Positions 42,445 through 51,299 of a stretch of 55,412 nucleotides of DNA are shown one piece after another. This DNA is from Paenibacillus sp. 32O-W (lineage in GTDB: Bacteria; Bacillota; Bacilli; Paenibacillales; NBRC-103111): the NCBI RefSeq assembly GCF_007679495.1, contig NZ_VEGP01000034.1, positions 1 to 55,412 on the forward strand, read 5' to 3'. A program made the position numbers and the translations under genes. The notes below the pieces were generated by a model that made no database searches, was not told where the DNA came from, and was given only the letters and a program-made list of their open reading frames with translations. The first letter of the stretch is position 1. Every line of letters starts with the position of its first letter.

Positions 42445-43019
42445 TGAGCTTTAGTCGTGAGGTACAGGAAAAAATGAACCAATTCGCACAGGAACAATCC
42501 CAGCACTATTTGGATGAAGCTGAGATGACCTACATGGAGAAGCTGCGGCGGAAAACCGGCCAGGCCAAAAACAAGCTCTTGAAAAAGCTTGCCAAGTTCA
42601 AGAACCGCTCGGAGACATCGCTTGAAGCGCAAAACGATATGATCATCTACATGAGCGATTACATGAACGATTTGATCGCGGGAGGATTATCCGAGCGGGA
42701 GGCATTGGAACGTGCGAAGGCGGATCTTGCATTTCGCAGTGAAACCGCGAGGTCTTCCGATTTGCAGGAGCGGTTTGAGCGGTACTTTGAAAACCGCGAT
42801 CCGGCCGATTACGAAGCGATTGGGCTGTTCTATGCAGGTTTTTTGTTCCTTGGCTCTGCTATCGGGGCGCTTGTCGGATTTCTCGGCAGCGGCGGGCGCG
42901 GCAACTTTTTGGCCGGCGGTTGGATCGATACACTAACCGGCGTTGTCGTCGGCGCTGTCATCGGAATAGGAATGGGGCTTATAAGCAACGCCATAATTAC
43001 ATTGAAAAAGAAAAAATAA
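42444..43019 (+). CDS. Membrane protein with N-terminal coiled-coil-type cytoplasmic domain
   Basis: A 191-residue protein whose ATG overlaps the padR stop (TAATG). Residues 1-120 are highly charged and helical (REVQEKMNQFAQEQSQHYLD, and GLSEREALERAKADLAFRSE, the latter like the permease prefix/DUF1700-type helix pair). Residues about 122-185 contain two glycine-rich membrane segments (LFYAGFLFLGSAIGALVGFL, and TLTGVVVGAVIGIGMGLI). It is commonly linked to PadR genes and ABC exporters. Role unknown; a partner of PadR signalling or of the transporter is likely from context. Confidence 0.75.
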   Translation: MSFSREVQEKMNQFAQEQSQHYLDEAEMTYMEKLRRKTGQAKNKLLKKLAKFKNRSETSLEAQNDMIIYMSDYMNDLIAGGLSEREALERAKADLAFRSETARSSDLQERFERYFENRDPADYEAIGLFYAGFLFLGSAIGALVGFLGSGGRGNFLAGGWIDTLTGVVVGAVIGIGMGLISNAIITLKKKK

Positions 43020-43035
43020 AGTGAGGGTTGATTGT

Positions 43036-44016
43036 ATGCCAAATGCCATTGAAATCGCCGAGCTAAGAAAGAGCTTTGCGGTCAAATTAAAGGGCCGGAC
43101 ATCCACGGTTGAAGCGGTGCGCGGAGTCACGCTATCGGTCAAGAGCGGCGAGATCTTCGGTTTTCTCGGTCCTAACGGGGCCGGGAAAACGACGACACTT
43201 CGCATGCTTACGACACTTTTGCCGGTTGATGGAGGGAATGCGGCCATTTGCGGATACGACCTTGTCCGCCAGCCGAAAGAGGTGCGGCGGCATATCGGCT
43301 ATGTCGGTCAGCTTGGCGGAGCGGACATGGAAGCAACCGGACGCGAAAATCTGATCCTTGCCGGAAGGCTTTACGGGATGAACCGCCACGACGCGAGAAA
43401 CCGCACCAACGAATTGCTTGATGTTTTCGAGCTAACCGAACTGGCTGATCGGGTCGTGAGGACATATTCCGGTGGGCAGAAGCGCCGGCTGGAAATCGCG
43501 CTGGGCATGATCAACCGTCCGAAAGTCCTGTTCCTGGATGAACCGACCACCGGGCTTGATCCGCAAAACCGCGCCAATCTATGGGAGCAAATCAGAAAGC
43601 TGCAGGAAGGCGGCACAACCATCTTCTTGACTACGCATTACTTGGACGAAGCGGATGCCTTAAGCGACCGGCTTGCCATTATGGATTACGGGAGGATCGT
43701 GGCGGAGGGCACGCCGCTTGCTCTCAAAAATCAAATCTCCGGCGATGTCATTCAAATTCGACTTTCTAACGAGGAATCAGAACAAGCAAAATTACGTTTG
43801 GAAAAGCTGAGTTTTATCCATGAAACCCGGCTTGAAGGCGATAATCTCTATCTTTATGCCAATGACGGAGCTCGGACACTGCCCCGCGTATTCGAATTCT
43901 TGGAGACCGAAGGCATTCGAACGCAATCGATCACCATATCCACGCCGTCCCTTGACGATGTATTTCTTAAACAGACAGGAAGACTGCTACGTGATGTTAA
44001 GGAGGGAATCGCATGA
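43036..44016 (+). CDS. ABC exporter ATP-binding protein (DrrA-like)
   Basis: A 326-residue ATPase. Walker A is GFLGPNGAGKTTTLRML (about 42-58), the signature is YSGGQKRRLEIALGM, Walker B is VLFLDEPTTGLDP and the switch histidine lies in LTTHYLDEAD. The C-terminal third (LRLEKLSFIHETRLEGDNLY, and SLDDVFLKQTGRLLRDVKEG) is of the daunorubicin-resistance DrrA type. The frame is open from a GTG at 43021, but the ATG at 43036 has GAGGG 7 bases upstream. It couples by a 4-base overlap to the permease gene. Confidence 0.93.
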   Translation: MPNAIEIAELRKSFAVKLKGRTSTVEAVRGVTLSVKSGEIFGFLGPNGAGKTTTLRMLTTLLPVDGGNAAICGYDLVRQPKEVRRHIGYVGQLGGADMEATGRENLILAGRLYGMNRHDARNRTNELLDVFELTELADRVVRTYSGGQKRRLEIALGMINRPKVLFLDEPTTGLDPQNRANLWEQIRKLQEGGTTIFLTTHYLDEADALSDRLAIMDYGRIVAEGTPLALKNQISGDVIQIRLSNEESEQAKLRLEKLSFIHETRLEGDNLYLYANDGARTLPRVFEFLETEGIRTQSITISTPSLDDVFLKQTGRLLRDVKEGIA

Positions 44017-44765
44017 ACGTGGCTTCTGAGACAGGACTGCTTTTCAAACGGAGAATGATGGAACAAATCCGCTCTCCCATATGGTTATTTATGGGTTTCA
44101 CAACGCCTTTATTGTATCTCGCCTTGTTCGCGCCTCTTCTAGGCGGGATTCCCAGCGTGGGAGAAACAGGTGTTGCCAACGTCTTTGTTCCCGGCTTGCT
44201 GGCTTTATTTGCATTAAGCAGCGGCACCGGTATTGGCTGGACCATCATCCACGAGCTGCAAACAGGGGTTATTGAACGCTTCAGGGTTTCGCCGGTCAGC
44301 CGCTTTTCCCTGCTAATGGGAAACGTGGTGAAAGATGTTGTCATGTTTTTGCTGCCTGCACTTATTGTCATCATTATTTCAAGCTTTGCCGGATTTCAAA
44401 TTCACATTGGCGGGCTTGCTGTCTTGTTGGTTCTGCTTTGCCTATTGACGGCTGTCGTGTCTGCCGTAAGCAGCAGTTTAGGACTCCTATTCAAAGATAT
44501 CGGTACATTAGCCGCTGTTGTCACCGGATTGCAGCTTCCGATCATGTTGCTGGCAGGCGTTTTACTTCCCATTTCTTTTGGGCCGACATGGTTGCAAGTT
44601 CTCGCGCACTTAAATCCGCTGTATTATGTGGTGGAAGCTTCTCGCGTATTGGCCAGCGGCACCATTTGGGATAAGAATGTATTTCTAGCGTTCGCCGTTA
44701 TGATACCACTGCTTGCGATTACCCTTGGCTGGGCAACGAACGTTTATAGAAGAGCCGTTGCATAA
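44013..44765 (+). CDS. ABC-2-type exporter permease (DrrB-like)
   Basis: A 250-residue membrane protein with six hydrophobic segments and the ABC-2 motif region LLFKDIGTLAAVVTGLQLPI, followed by LLAGVLLPISFGPTWLQVLA and HLNPLYYVVEASR. The ATG at 44013 overlaps the stop of the ATPase gene as ATGA. Together with the ATPase it should export a drug or peptide under PadR control. No terminator hairpin was found after it. Confidence 0.92.
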   Translation: MNVASETGLLFKRRMMEQIRSPIWLFMGFTTPLLYLALFAPLLGGIPSVGETGVANVFVPGLLALFALSSGTGIGWTIIHELQTGVIERFRVSPVSRFSLLMGNVVKDVVMFLLPALIVIIISSFAGFQIHIGGLAVLLVLLCLLTAVVSAVSSSLGLLFKDIGTLAAVVTGLQLPIMLLAGVLLPISFGPTWLQVLAHLNPLYYVVEASRVLASGTIWDKNVFLAFAVMIPLLAITLGWATNVYRRAVA

Positions 44766-45169
44766 CTACAATGGCTGATTCCAATCCCAATATTATTTGT
44801 TATCAGTCTACATTCAAGCAATTCCTACACTTCCTACACGGCTCTCTCACTTCTCACCATGCGACCAGTCTTCATAACCGTCTACTAAAAACGTCTCTTT
44901 CTTGGGAAGGTGGGCGCCGATTAGTCCACGTCTTCCGGTATTTCCTGCTGTATGGCGATCGTTGTTTTTCCTGAATTCGGGGACAATAAAATGATTTGCA
45001 AACGGGAAGGCTTATCCCGCTCCGGTCATTTCACTGCATACGCAGCCTTTGAAAAGGAACCACTACGGTCGTCCTGCCGGATACGCCTTCCTTGGATGCA
45101 AATTCCTGCCCTATTCGTTCATTGCTTCGGGTCACCCCAACCTTTAATCAGGGATTGCCCCGGGCAGCA
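44766..45169. other. Intergenic region with possible decayed coding sequence on the minus strand
   Basis: Short minus-strand stretches look protein-like (QEFASKEGVSGRTTVVVPFQ around 45050-45120, and ANHFIVPEFRKNNDRHTAGN around 44940-45010) but lie in different frames and have no start. They may be remnants of one broken gene. No terminator or promoter stands out. Confidence 0.3.
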
Positions 45170-46138
45170 TCACGATTCCTCCGTATTCTCCTCACTATAT
45201 AACAACACAATGCCCTGTGCTTGAGACAGCAGGCTGTCACGAAGCTCAGCCGGCTCCAACACCTTCACAAGAGGCCCATATGCGAGCAATATTTCGCAAG
45301 CAGAATCCAGCGTATGGAATTCTACCTTCGCCTCGATCCAGCCGTTAACCTCGGGTCCGGTATGCAGCAGCTTCATATAGCGCTGGCGGGAAGCACGTGA
45401 CAGCGCCTGGGCGCTGAGCCTTAGCCGAGTCGGATATTGAGGCAACCGTTCCCGGAATTGTCGTGTGGATTGCTCCCACCAGGCGGCCAAGTCGAACGAA
45501 TCGGGGCGTTCGAAGAACTCTTCCAGCATCCGGGCGCTCTTCATGCGGGAGACCCGGTAGGTTCGCAGCTCCCCTTCCACTGCTGCGACGAGATACCATA
45601 TGCTGCTCTTGGCCACCAAGCCTAGCGGTTCAACCGTCCGCTCCACCGCATCCTCCTCACGCTGATATTCGAAGTACAGCTTCTTTTCCTGCCAAACCGC
45701 TTCTTGAACGGTTGGCAATGCCGCCAGGGATTCATCCGACGGATGCCAACCGGCGCCATCCACATGAATGCGCCGGCGAACGAGCTCCGCATCCTCGCGA
45801 AGCCGTACAGGGAAAGAAGCCAACAGCTTCTGAAAGGCGTCCTCAAACACGCTGCCGAGTCCCAAATCCCGGAGCAGCGAGGAAGAGTGGGCCAAGAGCA
45901 GCGACTGCATTTCTTCGGTCTTCATCCCGGTCAGTTGAGTCCGGTATCCTTCGGACAAAGCCCACCCTCCGTTGGCCCCCCGCTCGGCAAACACCGGAAT
46001 TCCGGCTGTGCTCAAGGCCTCCATATCCCGATGGATGGTGCGCTCGGATACCTCCAATCTGTCCGCCAGCTCCTTGGTAGTCAGCCGTCCATAATTCTGG
46101 AGCAAAAGTAAAATAGATATTAACCGGTCCGCTCTCAT
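45170..46138 (-). CDS. WYL-domain (YafY-type) transcriptional regulator
   Basis: A 322-residue regulator. The N-terminal HTH_11 domain has RLISILLLLQNYGRLTTKEL, followed by ADRLEVSERTIHRDMEALS and AGIPVFAERGANGGWALSEG. The WYL domain (about 140-300) has GLVAKSSIWYLVAAVEGELR, the WYL motif being WYL within SIWYLVA, and TYRVSRM. Such regulators sense ligands through the WYL pocket and often control an adjacent oxidoreductase. It follows the SDR gene on the same strand. The start has GGGGGG upstream. Confidence 0.9.
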   Translation of the reverse strand: MRADRLISILLLLQNYGRLTTKELADRLEVSERTIHRDMEALSTAGIPVFAERGANGGWALSEGYRTQLTGMKTEEMQSLLLAHSSSLLRDLGLGSVFEDAFQKLLASFPVRLREDAELVRRRIHVDGAGWHPSDESLAALPTVQEAVWQEKKLYFEYQREEDAVERTVEPLGLVAKSSIWYLVAAVEGELRTYRVSRMKSARMLEEFFERPDSFDLAAWWEQSTRQFRERLPQYPTRLRLSAQALSRASRQRYMKLLHTGPEVNGWIEAKVEFHTLDSACEILLAYGPLVKVLEPAELRDSLLSQAQGIVLLYSEENTEES

Positions 46139-46359
46139 GCTTTCGCCCCCCTCCTGCGATCGGTTCTCCCCCGCTGGTCAGCCGAAGGAACATAATTTTA
46201 GAGTTTTCAAACTAACGTTTCTTAATGAAGACCGCACCAAGATCAGACCTCAAGCGCTGGTACTTCAAGATACTTGGTGATGCTGCGGCACTCCGCGATA
46301 CCGCGACACTTCGAGACAAATGTGGACCGACAAGCGTTAAAATGATTCTTCCGCAGCCC

Positions 46360-47229
46360 CTAGAAGCCTTGCTCGGCGGCATAATTCCCCCAATGCGGCC
46401 GGCTGCCGTCCCGGTCGGTAAATCCGTATTCATCCGAGAGCGCCCAGGTACTCAATGCCTGTCCGGATTTAAGCGCCACTTCCGGATCGGAAGCCAGCGC
46501 CGCCACTGCCCGGCCTATGTAAGCCGGAGTTTCGGACATGAGAAAATGAGGATCGATCTGACCGGCTTCCCTCCAGTTGTCCTCGGTCACGCCAAAATGA
46601 TCCAGCATGGCCTCCGAACGCAGGAAGCCCGGAGTCAGCGCCAATGCCGTAACGTTGTACGGCTTAAGCTCCGCCGCCATCGCTTGGGCAAGATGGATGA
46701 CCGAGATTTTGGCCAAGCTGTAATACAGATTCCCCCGATAACGGTAATCCGTGCCGTCCGTTATTTCTATAATCAGTCCCTGCCGTCTCTCAATCATCAG
46801 CGGTGCGCCATAGTAGCTGGTAATCATGTGGGAATGTACGGCCCGCCGCTGCATAAGCAGGCCGTTATCCAGCGAATGCTCCCAGAACGAGGTGTTCCAT
46901 TCGGATAGCGGGTCTCCGCCCCACACATCATTGACCAGAATATCGAGACGACCCGATTGTTCTCTTCGGACCCGCTCGAATAAAGCTTTCACCTCTTCCT
47001 CCACCGTATGATCCACACGAACGGGAATTCCTGTCCCGCCGCCGGCCGTCACTCTGTCGGCTGTTTCCTCGATCGTCTCCGCCCGATTCATATCGGATAA
47101 ACTTCCCCGGGCACTCCGGCCCGTGCAGTACACCGTTGCTCCGGCTTCCCCGAGCGCGACTGCTATTCCGCGTCCCGACCCGCGGGTCGCACCGGCCACC
47201 ACGGCCACTTTTCCCTGTAATGGCTTCAT
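46360..47229 (-). CDS. Short-chain dehydrogenase/reductase (SDR)
   Basis: A 289-residue classical-type SDR. The coenzyme loop is AGATRGSGRGIAVALGEAG (TGx3GxG type), the strand after it LVNDVWGGDP replaces the usual NNAG, and the catalytic Y-x3-K is in LYYSLAKISVIH. The C-terminal part has ALTPGFLRSEAMLDHFGV. NAD(P)-dependent oxidoreductase; substrate unknown. The start has AAGGAG upstream. A perfect inverted repeat at 47323-47343 lies in front of it and may be the operator of the WYL regulator. Confidence 0.88.
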   Translation of the reverse strand: MKPLQGKVAVVAGATRGSGRGIAVALGEAGATVYCTGRSARGSLSDMNRAETIEETADRVTAGGGTGIPVRVDHTVEEEVKALFERVRREQSGRLDILVNDVWGGDPLSEWNTSFWEHSLDNGLLMQRRAVHSHMITSYYGAPLMIERRQGLIIEITDGTDYRYRGNLYYSLAKISVIHLAQAMAAELKPYNVTALALTPGFLRSEAMLDHFGVTEDNWREAGQIDPHFLMSETPAYIGRAVAALASDPEVALKSGQALSTWALSDEYGFTDRDGSRPHWGNYAAEQGF

Positions 47230-47322
47230 TTCTATTATCGCTCCTTCTCCGGCAAGAGTGCAAAGTGCGGTGATTCACCGAACTTTTCAATTTTCGCTGC
47301 CTTATCCAAGAGTAACAGACTT

Positions 47323-47343
47323 ATATGACATCTAATGTCATAT
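47323..47343. promoter_or_regulatory. Perfect inverted repeat, likely operator
   Basis: ATATGACAT-CTA-ATGTCATAT is a perfect 9-bp palindrome with a 3-base spacer, 94 bases upstream of the SDR start codon. TGACAT/ATGTCA palindromes are typical of YafY/WYL-type operators. Confidence 0.6.
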
Positions 47344-47457
47344 TAATTTATATTTCTATTACGGAATATACATGGAGCCGATATTGGCCTGGAGCCTGTC
47401 CATAGAGGTCCCCGTTAGCCGGATCGATGGAGCAATTTCGCTGTCGGATGCGAAGCC

Positions 47458-47508
47458 TTATCTGGCGGAAGCCAATTCCCGGTAATCGGTCGGCGTCAGG
47501 CCGGTTTG
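47458..47508 (-). pseudogene. C-terminal remnant of an AraC-type regulator
   Basis: A minus-strand frame ends QTGLTPTDYRELASAR at a stop at 47458-47460. TGLTPTDYR is the usual end of an AraC helix-turn-helix domain. Upstream, the frame no longer resembles the family. Too short for certainty. Confidence 0.35.
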
Positions 47509-47625
47509 GGAACAGCACGAGGCAGGCCGGGACAAATTTTTGTCGCATAAGCTTTCCTCCTTTACTGAATCGGGTTGGATTCTTTCATCGGGCCGGGCTC
47601 GGAACCTTGAAAATATTTAAATTTC

Positions 47626-47662
47626 GGGACATATTTAGTCCTTCAAGGACTATTTACGTCCC
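47626..47662. terminator. Long near-perfect palindrome
   Basis: GGGAC...TAGTCCTT and AAGGACTA...GTCCC fold into a 37-base hairpin with a 3-4 base loop and few mismatches. It lies 86 bases beyond the MFS stop. There is no clean T-run. It may be a terminator, a regulatory site or a repeat. Confidence 0.4.
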
Positions 47663-47747
47663 ATATACTCCGGGCAAATCCATGACGGATTTGCCTTCCT
47701 TCACAATCACAATCTTTAAATATGGCAGATCCTTCGAAATCGCTTGC

Positions 47748-48962
47748 CTATACAGCCGCGCTGTGCGTACCGCTCGTTCGCGCCTCCGCCTTGCGGATCA
47801 TGCGCCACAGCCAGACAAAACCGGCTGCTCCGAGCAAGGAAACGACCGCACTGATCGTATACATCGGAGCGGGTCCCAGATTCTGAAACATCCATCCTCC
47901 TATAAATCCGGCCAGTATGCCCGAAATGCCTCCCCAGGTAAGGGCAAATGCCGCCTGCCCGGTCGCGCGGTACTCGCTTGGAATAAGATGGGCCGTCAGG
48001 CTCGTTCCGACGTAATAGTAGCCGCCGAACGTAATGCAGTGAAGCACCTGGATCCATATAATTTGCCAGGGCCCGGCCGCAACCGCCATGAGCAGCCACC
48101 GTAAAGCGAACAGCAGGCTGACCGCTGCCAGACAGGCGACCATCGTATTCGTCTTTTTCTTGAGGAAGCGGTCAAACAACAGAAAAACCGGAATTTCGAA
48201 AATGGCGGAGAAGAAGGCCGACCAGCCAATTAGCGTTTCGGAGCCGCCCAAATCCGAAATATAGATGGAGACGAAGGTCGAATTCATCGAATTCGGCACG
48301 GAAATGAGCACTCCCAGCAGAACGAATATCGTAAAGTGGGGATTGATAAACACTTTCCCGTACCCGCGCCCGTCGAATTTGGTCGGAACTTCGGCGACCT
48401 GTCCTCGCGGCAGTCCGATCGTAAAGGCCAGTGTGATCAGCAGCATCACACTGTAAATGATCCACAGCCGGTCAATTCCTGTCCTCTCGATTACCGGCCC
48501 GACCGCGACCGCCAACAAAGCCCAGCCGAGCGAGCCCCATAACCGGAAGGTGCCGAATTTGTACCGCGTCCCTTCAATCGTATTCAAGATCAGACTATTG
48601 CTCTGTGAGAACAGCGGCGTCTGGAAGAAAAAGAACACGATCATGACCAGATATATGACTCCAAACGATGTCGTATGGAACACCGCCTGCACGGCCAACA
48701 GATTCCCCAGCAGCAGGATAATGATGACGCGCCGAAGATTTTGGAAGCGGTCGCTTAAGTACCCCCACATCGGGTTGGCAATGATCGACACGAACGGTCC
48801 GCCTGCCATCAGCATGCCGATTTCCATCCGGCTCAATCCCGCCTTCATGAAATAGAAGGGAAAAAAAGCGAATAGCACCGCAATCGAGCCATATACGAAA
48901 AAGTTATAGATTTTCAACTGAACCAGCGAGCGAGAGCTTGCCGGCCGGACCGTATCCGTCAT
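47748..48962 (-). CDS. MFS transporter (sugar permease-like)
   Basis: A 404-residue transporter with twelve predicted helices. The N-terminal half has FFVYGSIAVLFAFFPFYFMK and the loop NPMWGYLSDRFQNLRRVIII, the MFS signature between helices 2 and 3. The later LTAHLIPSEYRATGQAAFAL is of the LacY-like MFS_1 branch. As the last gene of a three-gene operon with a sugar isomerase and a dehydrogenase, it probably imports their substrate (inference). The start has GAGAGGAG upstream. Confidence 0.88.
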   Translation of the reverse strand: MTDTVRPASSRSLVQLKIYNFFVYGSIAVLFAFFPFYFMKAGLSRMEIGMLMAGGPFVSIIANPMWGYLSDRFQNLRRVIIILLLGNLLAVQAVFHTTSFGVIYLVMIVFFFFQTPLFSQSNSLILNTIEGTRYKFGTFRLWGSLGWALLAVAVGPVIERTGIDRLWIIYSVMLLITLAFTIGLPRGQVAEVPTKFDGRGYGKVFINPHFTIFVLLGVLISVPNSMNSTFVSIYISDLGGSETLIGWSAFFSAIFEIPVFLLFDRFLKKKTNTMVACLAAVSLLFALRWLLMAVAAGPWQIIWIQVLHCITFGGYYYVGTSLTAHLIPSEYRATGQAAFALTWGGISGILAGFIGGWMFQNLGPAPMYTISAVVSLLGAAGFVWLWRMIRKAEARTSGTHSAAV

Positions 48963-49021
48963 ATGCTACTCCTCTCTTTCCCGCCGAATTTCCGAGGAGA
49001 GAAGCGCCCGTGTTCCCATCC

Positions 49022-50143
49022 TTATACGGGAATGGACAGGGAAACGGAACGCTCGGCTACCTCCTCAGCCGTTACTTCGCTGCCAAGCGAATCCGACAAA
49101 TAAATCCCTTCGCTGATCAGCATCGTCTGGAGCGCAATATCTGCGGTGGGCAGCAGCTTGACCCTGCCCTGCAGCGCAGCGATCCAATGGTGCTGGGACG
49201 AGTCGTAAGCGTCTTCATTCTCCCTCAGCCGGTGCCAGCGGAGATCCATCATGTTCAAATCGACGGTGCTGTCGAGGTCGATGTCGCATCGGGTTGTGTA
49301 ATACGAGAACTTCTGGTCCCCCGGACCGTAGGCGGGCAGCCGGATTCCTCCCTTCGAGCCGATCACGGAGCCGCCCTCGAATCCGCCCAGATGAACCGAC
49401 CACGCTTCGATAATATCCATCGTCACGCCGCCGGCAAAGCGGACGAAGCCCAGTCCCAATTCCTCGACATCGAAGCCGCTGGCCGCTTTCCTGTGAGCGT
49501 CCATGTCCATCTCCTGGTACGTCTTGCCGGATATTCGCTCGACCTTGGGCAGATCCAGCAGATACAGCATCTGAGCAATATGATAGACGCCCATATCGAA
49601 GATGGCTCCGCCTCCTGCCGTTTCCTTGCGGGTGAAATAGGCGGTTCCGAAGCCGTCCACGAACGGCCGGTTTCTTCGGCGGAATCCGGTCGCCCGGGCA
49701 TGGTACAGCGATCCGAGCTCTCCTCCGTCGATTAACGCCTTCGCCGCTTTAGTCTCCTTGCGGTACAGCGTACCCAATTGGATATGCAGCATTTTTCCCA
49801 GTTCCTGGGCCCGGTCCACCATCCGCTTGCCGTCGAAGTAGGAGCCCGCAATCGGCTTCTCGCAGTAGACATGCTTGCCTGCCTCCATGGCAGCGATGGA
49901 CACAGGAGCGTGGTAATTGTTATGGAGACATACATCCACCGCATCGAGATCGTCCCGCTCCAGCATTTTCCTGTAGTCGGTATATACGTGCGGATCGCCG
50001 TATTTGTCAGCTACCGATTTCGCTTCGGCTTCGTTAATGTCGCATACGGCAACGACCTCCGCTCCCGCCAGCTTCGAATAGTTTTCCATATGATTCTTGC
50101 CGATGAGTCCGACACCGATAACCCCTATCCGAATCGTCTTCAT
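49022..50143 (-). CDS. Gfo/Idh/MocA-family oxidoreductase
   Basis: A 373-residue sugar-type dehydrogenase. The nucleotide loop is RIGVIGVGLIGKNHMENY (5-22), the catalytic EKP lies in HVYCEKPIAGSYF (about 91-103) and the substrate-site motif in GGGAIFDMGVYHIAQMLYLL. The neighbouring isomerase ends 28 bases before its start codon and the MFS transporter begins 59 bases after its stop. Confidence 0.9.
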   Translation of the reverse strand: MKTIRIGVIGVGLIGKNHMENYSKLAGAEVVAVCDINEAEAKSVADKYGDPHVYTDYRKMLERDDLDAVDVCLHNNYHAPVSIAAMEAGKHVYCEKPIAGSYFDGKRMVDRAQELGKMLHIQLGTLYRKETKAAKALIDGGELGSLYHARATGFRRRNRPFVDGFGTAYFTRKETAGGGAIFDMGVYHIAQMLYLLDLPKVERISGKTYQEMDMDAHRKAASGFDVEELGLGFVRFAGGVTMDIIEAWSVHLGGFEGGSVIGSKGGIRLPAYGPGDQKFSYYTTRCDIDLDSTVDLNMMDLRWHRLRENEDAYDSSQHHWIAALQGRVKLLPTADIALQTMLISEGIYLSDSLGSEVTAEEVAERSVSLSIPV

Positions 50144-50171
50144 GCCCTATTCCTCCGTTTCTTTTAAAACT

Positions 50172-50969
50172 TCACTCCGCCTCGCTCGCGGCCAATACCC
50201 TCTTGACCGAAGCCAGCAGCCACTCGACTTCCCCATATTGGTTGTTGGGTGCGTTGTACTCGACCGCCCAATATCCGTCATACCCAGCCGCTCTAAGCAT
50301 CCGGACCTTCTCCACCGCTTCCGGGCCCGTCACCGTATGGGCGGAGAAATGCGTATGAACCGTCCAGCGGGCCACCATGGCATCCCCCTGCTCCACATCC
50401 TCTCGCCACCTGCCGATATGCAGCAAAATTCCGTAGCTCGGATGATCGACCGCCTCGGCTATTCTCGCCATCGTGCCCGGCACGAGCGAGGGGCCCATAT
50501 GGTTCTCTGGACCGATCAGGAATCCGTTATCCTTCGCAAACTCGCAGTACTCGCGGAACCGGTTGACGATATATTCGAACTGCTCTTCGGTGATCTCCGT
50601 CGTTTCGTAGATACCCGTATCTATCCGGACCGTCTGTGCCCCTAGCGCGGCCGACATCTTCAGATGATCCAGCGCGTTCTTGTGCAGCGCTTCCCTTTCC
50701 ACCGGATCGGGGTCCCAAATATGCGCTTTATCGATGGCAAAATTAGCTAGGATTAGCTCCCTTTCATCGAGCGCTTGCCGAATTTTCCGTATGTAATCCT
50801 CGTCAGGCACCCTGCAAAGCTCGCCCGTACCATCCGCAAAAAAACCGTTCCACAAATCGACGGCATCCAAGCCGTAACGGTATTTGACCGTTTCCAGATA
50901 GCCGAATACATCCATCGTTCCTGCCCGGAAAGAATTACAGAACGAATAGCCTCCAACTGACAATTTCAT
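50172..50969 (-). CDS. TIM-barrel sugar phosphate isomerase/epimerase
   Basis: A 265-residue AP-endonuclease-2/xylose-isomerase-like TIM barrel beginning MKLSVGGYSFCNSFRAGTMD. Candidate metal ligands are the glutamate in FLIGPENHMGPSLVPGTMAR, the His in YGILLHIGRWREDVEQG, the HTHFSAH stretch and the C-terminal glutamate in YWAVEYN. In the third position it has HIGR where the family often has D-x-x-H. The open frame extends 92 codons upstream but has no start there; ATG 50969 has AGAGAGGTG upstream. First gene of the three-gene operon. Confidence 0.87.
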   Translation of the reverse strand: MKLSVGGYSFCNSFRAGTMDVFGYLETVKYRYGLDAVDLWNGFFADGTGELCRVPDEDYIRKIRQALDERELILANFAIDKAHIWDPDPVEREALHKNALDHLKMSAALGAQTVRIDTGIYETTEITEEQFEYIVNRFREYCEFAKDNGFLIGPENHMGPSLVPGTMARIAEAVDHPSYGILLHIGRWREDVEQGDAMVARWTVHTHFSAHTVTGPEAVEKVRMLRAAGYDGYWAVEYNAPNNQYGEVEWLLASVKRVLAASEAE

Positions 50970-51130
50970 GATAGTGCACCTCTCTTTCTTCCATTCCTGC
51001 ACTTGTAAATTAAAGTTGAACAAGCCTTGGCCTACCTTTTCCCGTTGATCATTTTCCGTCGAGCAGCAGCTAAATGGGCAACATTGCCTTTCCTCGTCGA
51101 CACCTCCCAGTTTTTGGATTATTGCCTTGG

Positions 51131-51153
51131 TTTGATTATAACCGCTTACAAGC
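51131..51153 (-). promoter_or_regulatory. Possible promoter -10 overlapping a cre-like site
   Basis: On the minus strand TGTAAGCGGTTATA (51150-51137) fits the CcpA consensus TGNAANCGNTNNCA at all but one fixed position. It runs into a -10-like TATAAT (51140-51135). No clear -35 is visible. Transcripts from here would reach the isomerase gene after a leader of about 155 bases. Confidence 0.4.
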
Positions 51154-51299
51154 CTCTCTCCTATCCCGGAAATCCACAAAATTATCTGATTTTTTAAGCA
51201 CAATAGAAAATGCGGACAGCTCAGGTCCAAACTGCCTGGAGGCACATTGGTAAGGGAGACGCGGATGGCTTGAAACTACGCAATCGTCATGGGCGTGGC

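Noticed and set aside
44771-44974. 67-codon plus-strand frame after the ABC permease
   Set aside because: No Shine-Dalgarno sequence, unusual His/Ser-rich composition, and overlap with possible minus-strand gene remnants.
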